From NCBI GenBank assembly GCA_910587715.1, contig CAJUMV010000011.1, positions 1 through 64,000 of the forward strand: a stretch of 64,000 bases of DNA, read 5' to 3'. Position numbers and translations under genes: made by a program. The first letter of the stretch is position 1, and every line of letters begins with the position of its first letter. Source of the stretch: an uncultured Lachnospiraceae bacterium. GTDB taxonomy: Bacteria > Bacillota > Clostridia > Lachnospirales > Lachnospiraceae. A model generated the notes under the pieces. It saw nothing but the letters and a program-made list of their open reading frames with translations, was not told where the DNA came from and ran no database searches. This document shows, piece by piece, positions 59,566-64,000 of this stretch.

Positions 59566-60396
59566 ATGAAAACAGTGAAAATTGCGATATGTGATGACGA
59601 AACCGCCCTGCGCGAAACGCTGCGGCGAAAAATAGAAAAGCATTGTCAAAACGCCGGGATTACTTGCCAGATTTTCGACTTTGATTCGGGGGAAAGTCTT
59701 CTTGCGCTCCCTGCGGAAAGCGTTCCTGATATCCTCTTTCTGGACATCCAGATGCCCGGCAAAGACGGGATGCAGACAGCAAAAGAATTGCGCGGCAAAA
59801 AGCGGGATATCATTCTCATATTTGTGACAGCACTGTCAGAATATGTATACGAAGCCTTTGACGTAAACGCCTTTCACTATCTGGTCAAGCCTTTTGACGA
59901 CGAAAAATTGTACGAAGTGCTGGACAACGCCCTGCGGCAATATGCGGAACAAACGGAAAAATCTGATCTGCAGCATCCCACAAAAAGGACAACATTCCGG
60001 CACAATCCAGCAGATCCGATAACAAACGCAAACAGCAAGAATAACCTAACTGCTCCCCATGTAATTCTTGTGAAACGGGGCGGTCTCTCCACAAAAGTAT
60101 TACTCTCGGACATTATTTACGCGGAAGTTTTCAACCGCAAAGTCCTGCTTCACACAGTAAACGGCGATATTGAATATTACGGAAAGCTGACGGAGCTCTC
60201 CGAACAGACCGGGGCAGATTTTTACCGCACCCACCGCGCTTATTTGGTGAATCTGAAATATGTGGAAAAATACAATGCTGATACCGTATGGCTGGAAACG
60301 GATACCGTTCCCATGTCAAAAAAACAGTTCGCCGGGTTTGTGCGGCAGTATATGCAGTACATCAGCCGCACGAACGGCAGAGGAGTATGCCGATGA
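59566..60396 (+). CDS. LytTR response regulator
   Basis: A 276-residue regulator: receiver domain (1-125) with Asp in ILFLDIQMPGKDG, a 45-residue polar linker rich in Thr, Asn and Lys, and a LytTR domain (about 170-270) with VLLSDIIYAEVFNRKVLLH and RTHRAYLVNLKYVEKY. The linker is longer than in AgrA. Start at MKTVKIAICDDE (59566) with GGGGA 8 bases upstream. The kinase gene overlaps by 4 bases (ATGA). Confidence 0.9.
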   Translation: MKTVKIAICDDETALRETLRRKIEKHCQNAGITCQIFDFDSGESLLALPAESVPDILFLDIQMPGKDGMQTAKELRGKKRDIILIFVTALSEYVYEAFDVNAFHYLVKPFDDEKLYEVLDNALRQYAEQTEKSDLQHPTKRTTFRHNPADPITNANSKNNLTAPHVILVKRGGLSTKVLLSDIIYAEVFNRKVLLHTVNGDIEYYGKLTELSEQTGADFYRTHRAYLVNLKYVEKYNADTVWLETDTVPMSKKQFAGFVRQYMQYISRTNGRGVCR

Positions 60397-61838
60397 ATGA
60401 GCTGCAGCAATATTATGAAATTTCAAGCCATATTTACTCGTTCATTACGATGCTGTTGACCACCTGCTGTTATGGTTCTCTGGTCAAACCGTTCCTCTCG
60501 GCTCAATCATCCTGCCGCCTGCAAAAATCGCGGGTGTGGCTGATCGCTGCAGCCTATGCCTGTATTATGCTGTTCCTGCACTATATGCCGTACTATATTA
60601 ATGTCATACTCGCCTACTGCATCGGCATTTCCGGCGCGTTTCTTGTCATGTGCCTGCTCGACCCTGTGTATATCAACCAGAAACTTTTTATCTCCATTTC
60701 TTTCTTTAGTCTGCGCTGGCAGGCATGGCGCATTGTAGGTCAGATAGGGCATGTCTGGTCATCGCTCTATATCCGGTTTTTTACTGATAAGGGCGAAGTC
60801 TTCTGGTTCCGGCTCTTTTTATTAGACTGCGTGCGGGATGCACTGACAGGTTTTCTTCTTTTATACGGCAGTATACGGCTTTTAGTGAGAATTTATGGTA
60901 AAAAGCAGGAGCATATGAAAATGCGCGAGCTTTTAATTCTGCTCATTCCCTCCTTGTCCGGCATTTGCGCTTACACAATGATTCTTTTCTATTACAATGC
61001 GTACACAAGCGCACTCGAACAGGCGTCGTTGTCTGTAAAACTTGGTTATGAAATGCTGATTCTGCTCTATGCCCTCATCTGCTATGCGACAACCCTCGCC
61101 ATCGTCTGGCTCTTCCGTCAGTGGAAAACCGAGCAGGAGGAAGACAGGCAGAAAGAAATATTTTCCAGACAAATGCAGGACCTGAAATCCCACATTACAG
61201 AGGCGGAACGTCTCTACAAGGACATGCGCGCCCTGCGCCACGACATGGGCAATCACCTGATGACCCTCAAACAGCTCTATGCACAGAGAGAATCTGAGGA
61301 AGCGGAAGCGTACGCGGCAACTCTGCAGGACCAGATGCAGGCGGCATCTTTCGGAATCACAAGCGGCAATCCCGTGACGGATGTGATTCTCGCCGACCGC
61401 AAAAAAGAGATGGAAGAAAAAGGCATTGCTTTTACCTGCAGCTTTCATTACCCTGCCGACAGTGAAATCAATGCCTTTGATATCAGTATTATATTAAACA
61501 ACGGGCTTTCCAACGCCATTGAGGCGACCGAGCGGGAAAACACCCCCACGCCGCGCATTTTCCTCTCCTCCTACCGCAGGAAAAATATGTATATCATCGA
61601 AATCGCCAACAGCTTTACGGGCGAACTGGCAGCGGACGAACAGAGCGGACTTCCCGTCACCACAAAGGAAGGGGAGGGGCACGGCTTCGGTCTCAGCTCC
61701 ATCCGCCACGCGGCGCGAAAGTATCTGGGCGATATCGAAATCTGCAGGGAAGTTTATGAGCAGGAGAAGTGCTGTGTGCTGCGGGTGATGTTACAAATAA
61801 CCGTTTCGACTGCCTATAACAGCTTCAAAACGATCTAA
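60393..61838 (+). CDS. AgrC-like membrane histidine kinase (GHKL)
   Basis: A 481-residue kinase with six hydrophobic helices in the first 260 residues, a coiled coil, the phosphoacceptor His in RALRHDMGNHLM, the N box LNNGLSNAIEA and the G box GHGFGLSSIRHAARKY. Start at 60393 overlaps the regulator stop as ATGA with AGGAG 7 bases before; the frame to 60288 runs inside the regulator gene. The architecture is that of peptide-sensing kinases. No peptide precursor or AgrB gene is adjacent. Confidence 0.9.
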   Translation: MNELQQYYEISSHIYSFITMLLTTCCYGSLVKPFLSAQSSCRLQKSRVWLIAAAYACIMLFLHYMPYYINVILAYCIGISGAFLVMCLLDPVYINQKLFISISFFSLRWQAWRIVGQIGHVWSSLYIRFFTDKGEVFWFRLFLLDCVRDALTGFLLLYGSIRLLVRIYGKKQEHMKMRELLILLIPSLSGICAYTMILFYYNAYTSALEQASLSVKLGYEMLILLYALICYATTLAIVWLFRQWKTEQEEDRQKEIFSRQMQDLKSHITEAERLYKDMRALRHDMGNHLMTLKQLYAQRESEEAEAYAATLQDQMQAASFGITSGNPVTDVILADRKKEMEEKGIAFTCSFHYPADSEINAFDISIILNNGLSNAIEATERENTPTPRIFLSSYRRKNMYIIEIANSFTGELAADEQSGLPVTTKEGEGHGFGLSSIRHAARKYLGDIEICREVYEQEKCCVLRVMLQITVSTAYNSFKTI

Positions 61839-61844
61839 AATTTT

Positions 61845-61859
61845 CCACAAATATTGTGG
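61845..61859 (-). terminator. Possible terminator between convergent genes
   Basis: CCACAA (61845-61850) and TTGTGG (61854-61859) form a 6-bp stem with 3-base loop between the end of the kinase gene and the end of the binding-lipoprotein gene. On the minus strand AAAATTTTAG follows. Short stem, so only a candidate. Confidence 0.35.
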
Positions 61860-61872
61860 TGACGACCTGCGT

Positions 61873-62682
61873 TTATTCCAACACCGCATTCCCAATCCCA
61901 TACTTTTCCGCCAGCGCGTGTATACTCCCATCCTCATACGCCGACCGAATAAAGGCATCCGCCTCCTTTGTCAGATCGGAACCCTTGCGGAAACCCACGC
62001 AGATTTTTTCGTCGTTGACAGCAATGGAAAATCCCAGCTGATCATACGCCTGCCCCGCGCCGGTGTTATACGCCGCCATGATGATGTCGATGACCGCCGC
62101 GTCCGCCTTTTTGTCCAGAACGCCCTGCAATGCTTCCTTCTGCGTCGCCCATGTGGTATAGCGGTATCTTGTCTCTTTCAAAAGCGCCTCCCCCGTGGAT
62201 CCCGCCTCCACGGCAAAGAGCAGATGCTGGCATTCCTCTATGGACTGATACTGCCCGAGATTTTCCCCATACATCACCACCACTTGAGCGTTGGATAAAT
62301 AGGGGCATGAGCAGGAAATGATTTCCTGTAACTCAGTCGTCATTGTCATGCCGTTCCAGATACAGTCGATTTCCCCTTGTTCCAACAATTCGGTCTTATC
62401 GTCCCAGTCAATTTCCTCCAGTTCCAGTGTGACGCCGATCCGCTCGGCAAAAGCTTTCGCCAGCTCGGCGTCAAAACCCGTCCATGCATCCCCGTCACGG
62501 TAATCCATCGGCGCAAAATCCGTGATACCCGCCACAAGCGTTCCCTTTGACTGTACATACGAAAGATCGGATCCTCCTTCTTCTAATTCGAGACTTACGC
62601 TCTCCTGCTTTTCGCCGCATCCGGCAGTCAGCAGCAGCGACACCATCGCCAGCCATGCGATATTCTTCCCTTTTCTTCTCAT
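61873..62682 (-). CDS. Family 3 solute-binding lipoprotein
   Basis: A 269-residue lipoprotein with signal peptide ending in the lipobox LLTAGC (Cys near 22). The mature part is a family 3 solute-binding domain: LVAGITDFAPMDYRDGDAWT, GFDAELAKAFAERIG and IDCIWNGMTMT are the usual first-lobe motifs, shown here in parts. Such proteins bind amino acids or act as sensor modules. No permease or ATPase gene is adjacent; it follows the receiver-DegV gene by 25 bases. So it may deliver a ligand signal to the sensor protein upstream rather than feed a transporter. Confidence 0.88.
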   Translation of the reverse strand: MRRKGKNIAWLAMVSLLLTAGCGEKQESVSLELEEGGSDLSYVQSKGTLVAGITDFAPMDYRDGDAWTGFDAELAKAFAERIGVTLELEEIDWDDKTELLEQGEIDCIWNGMTMTTELQEIISCSCPYLSNAQVVVMYGENLGQYQSIEECQHLLFAVEAGSTGEALLKETRYRYTTWATQKEALQGVLDKKADAAVIDIIMAAYNTGAGQAYDQLGFSIAVNDEKICVGFRKGSDLTKEADAFIRSAYEDGSIHALAEKYGIGNAVLE

Positions 62683-62707
62683 GAAGCTCTCACCCTTCTA
62701 TCCCTTT

Positions 62708-64000
62708 TCATTTTCCCTTATACAGCTTGAACAACAGCCCGAACGCACCCGCCCCGCAGTTGATGGAAATAGCGGGCGATGCCTTCTGATAAATAACCCG
62801 CTCAAATGCAATCTTCTTCCTGACCATATTCTCAATTTCCTGCAGCTCCTCATAAGACAGCCCGGCGTACGTGATAAACAAAAGCCTTTTATCTATTCTG
62901 CCCGCATTTTGAAGCGCCGACGCAATGTACTTTTTCCACACCGTTTTCTGCGTCCCGATCATGACGGCTCCCACCGTCATTTTACTGTTTTTTAAAACAA
63001 GCACCGGATGCACCATAAACGCCCTGCATATTCTGTTAATCCGCGGGGAAATCCTTCCCGCGCGCAATAAATACTCGGTATCATCCACAATAAAGCTTGT
63101 TCTGACATAGGAGCGCATCTGCTGTATCCCCTTGATCACAGCCTCCTTTGACATGCCGTCCGCCGCATACGCCGCCGCCTGCAAAACAACAAAGCCCATG
63201 CCGCTGGACAGATGTCCGGTGTCGATCACTTCCACATTGTCAAAGCTTTTCGACGCCTCCAGCGCATTCTCATAGCCCTTGCTGACCTTTCCCGACATGG
63301 TCAGATGAATCACACACTGCGCTTTCGTCAGCTGCTCCGCAAAAAATGCCTCGTACTCGCCGATGCCCGGCGCTTCCGAGTGCGCGCGCCTGCCGTTTCT
63401 GATATAGGAGAGCACGCCGTCCGTTCCCGTCTCCTGTCCGTCTATAAATTCGCCGCCCTCCGTCACAACCCGATACGGCATAACGGCAACCCTCGCATTG
63501 TCTGTCATCTCACCCGGCAGATCGGAAACGCTGTCCGTAGAGATCAGCAGAAACTTCTTCTTTTTCGCATGCTCGACAAAGGGCGCCTGCACCACACCGA
63601 ATGACTCCCTTCCCTCCGCCATCGTCACAAGCTCTCGCGGCAGATGCTTTAACAGCTCCGTCTCAAGCTGCCCACCGGTCACCGGCTTTGTCAGATAGCC
63701 GTCGAAGCCTTCCCTCTTATACAGCCTCTGGTTTTCCCCGCCCGCGTTCGCCGTCAGAACGACCACCGGCGTCTCCGGATTCAACCCGCCCGCCTGCTTG
63801 CGGATCTCATGCAGACACGCAATCCCGTCCATCTCCGGCATGAGGTGATCCATCAGGATGACGTCGTACCGGTTCTGCAGTGTTTTCTGCAGACATTCCG
63901 CTCCGCTGCCCGCGGTCTCCGTCTGCACCTTCGTATCCCGCAAAAGCTTTTCGGCAACCATCAGATTCGTCTCGTTATCGTCCACGATCAAAACACGGGC
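62708..64000 (-). CDS. Receiver-DegV fusion protein, N-terminus beyond window
   Basis: The frame is open to the window edge, so only the C-terminal 430 residues are visible. They start with a receiver domain: ARVLIVDDNETN, Asp in VILMDHLMPEMDGIACL, Thr/Ala and GYLTKPV. After a linker (about 120-145), a full DegV-type domain follows: STDSVSDLP, VMPYRVV, IHLTMSGKVSKGY and DTGHLSSGMGFV. DegV/FakB proteins bind fatty acids for phosphorylation by FakA. VLIVDDNETN is typical of receivers at the end of hybrid histidine kinases, so the missing part is probably sensor and kinase domains. A receiver joined to DegV is unusual; a TTG start at 63991 for a shorter protein is the alternative. Confidence 0.8.
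   Translation of the reverse strand, partial: ARVLIVDDNETNLMVAEKLLRDTKVQTETAGSGAECLQKTLQNRYDVILMDHLMPEMDGIACLHEIRKQAGGLNPETPVVVLTANAGGENQRLYKREGFDGYLTKPVTGGQLETELLKHLPRELVTMAEGRESFGVVQAPFVEHAKKKKFLLISTDSVSDLPGEMTDNARVAVMPYRVVTEGGEFIDGQETGTDGVLSYIRNGRRAHSEAPGIGEYEAFFAEQLTKAQCVIHLTMSGKVSKGYENALEASKSFDNVEVIDTGHLSSGMGFVVLQAAAYAADGMSKEAVIKGIQQMRSYVRTSFIVDDTEYLLRAGRISPRINRICRAFMVHPVLVLKNSKMTVGAVMIGTQKTVWKKYIASALQNAGRIDKRLLFITYAGLSYEELQEIENMVRKKIAFERVIYQKASPAISINCGAGAFGLLFKLYKGK

Noticed and set aside
1..64000. CRISPR arrays, tRNA, rRNA, intact insertion sequences and prophage genes
   Set aside because: No regularly spaced repeats, no tRNA or rRNA sequence that I could recognise, and no transposase, integrase or phage structural gene was seen.

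Overview
The window reads as chromosome of a Gram-positive anaerobe of the Clostridia, most probably a gut Lachnospiraceae member. This is an inference from the gene families: YesM/YesN two-component system with an LplB/LplC-type sugar importer, LytTR regulators paired with GHKL kinases, the TSCPD protein next to murG, lipobox lipoproteins, strong AGGAGG-type ribosome sites, and GH8/GH43/GH125 glycan enzymes. No rRNA, tRNA, CRISPR array or intact insertion sequence was found. Most genes lie on the minus strand.

Layout. (1) 160-7070: two nucleoside phosphorylase genes, one coupled to a tyrosine-phosphatase-like gene and one to a streptomycin adenylyltransferase-like gene. Between them is a visibly AT-rich island (about 1.5-5.4 kb) with a three-gene RES / sce7725 / sce7726 cassette, two antitoxin genes without toxins, and a 39-codon DUF2695-like gene. 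(2) 7.1-14.5 kb: four ABC exporter half-transporter genes that are a tandem duplication of an A+B pair; the last gene of the operon has a probable frameshift near its start. (3) 14.7-16.7 kb: a mazEF-type pair with a clear promoter and operator, directly followed by a LytTR regulator and a soluble GHKL kinase. (4) 16.8-19.8 kb: a PerR-like regulator, a soluble chemoreceptor with a CZB zinc domain, and a lipoprotein, behind a near-consensus promoter with a perfect 7-1-7 Per-box-like palindrome. (5) 20-23.3 kb: small kinase-like protein, MATE pump, AraC and membrane-anchored XRE regulators. (6) 23.5-33.6 kb: a xylo-oligosaccharide locus (GH43, YesM, YesN, binding lipoprotein, two permeases, GH8 exo-oligoxylanase) with stem-loops between cistrons. 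(7) 33.7-37.6 kb: pgi, murG, TSCPD gene and two small unknowns. (8) 37.6-46.6 kb: a seven-gene surface-glycan operon with two unusual proteins: a membrane glycosyltransferase fused to a uridine-kinase-like P-loop domain, and a tandemly duplicated sugar nucleotidyltransferase. (9) 46.7-59.3 kb: hydrolase, LysR, MATE, GH125 operon, DUF4143 ATPase, MBOAT/SGNH acylation pair, exonuclease III, MgtC-like protein. (10) 59.5-64 kb: a second LytTR/GHKL pair, a family 3 solute-binding lipoprotein, and the C-terminal part of a receiver-DegV fusion protein cut by the window edge.

The best candidates for undescribed biology are the RES/sce7725/sce7726 cassette, the glycan operon with the glycosyltransferase-kinase fusion, the PerR/CZB-chemoreceptor operon, and the receiver-DegV fusion next to a solute-binding lipoprotein. 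All functions are read from sequence motifs; no database search was possible.
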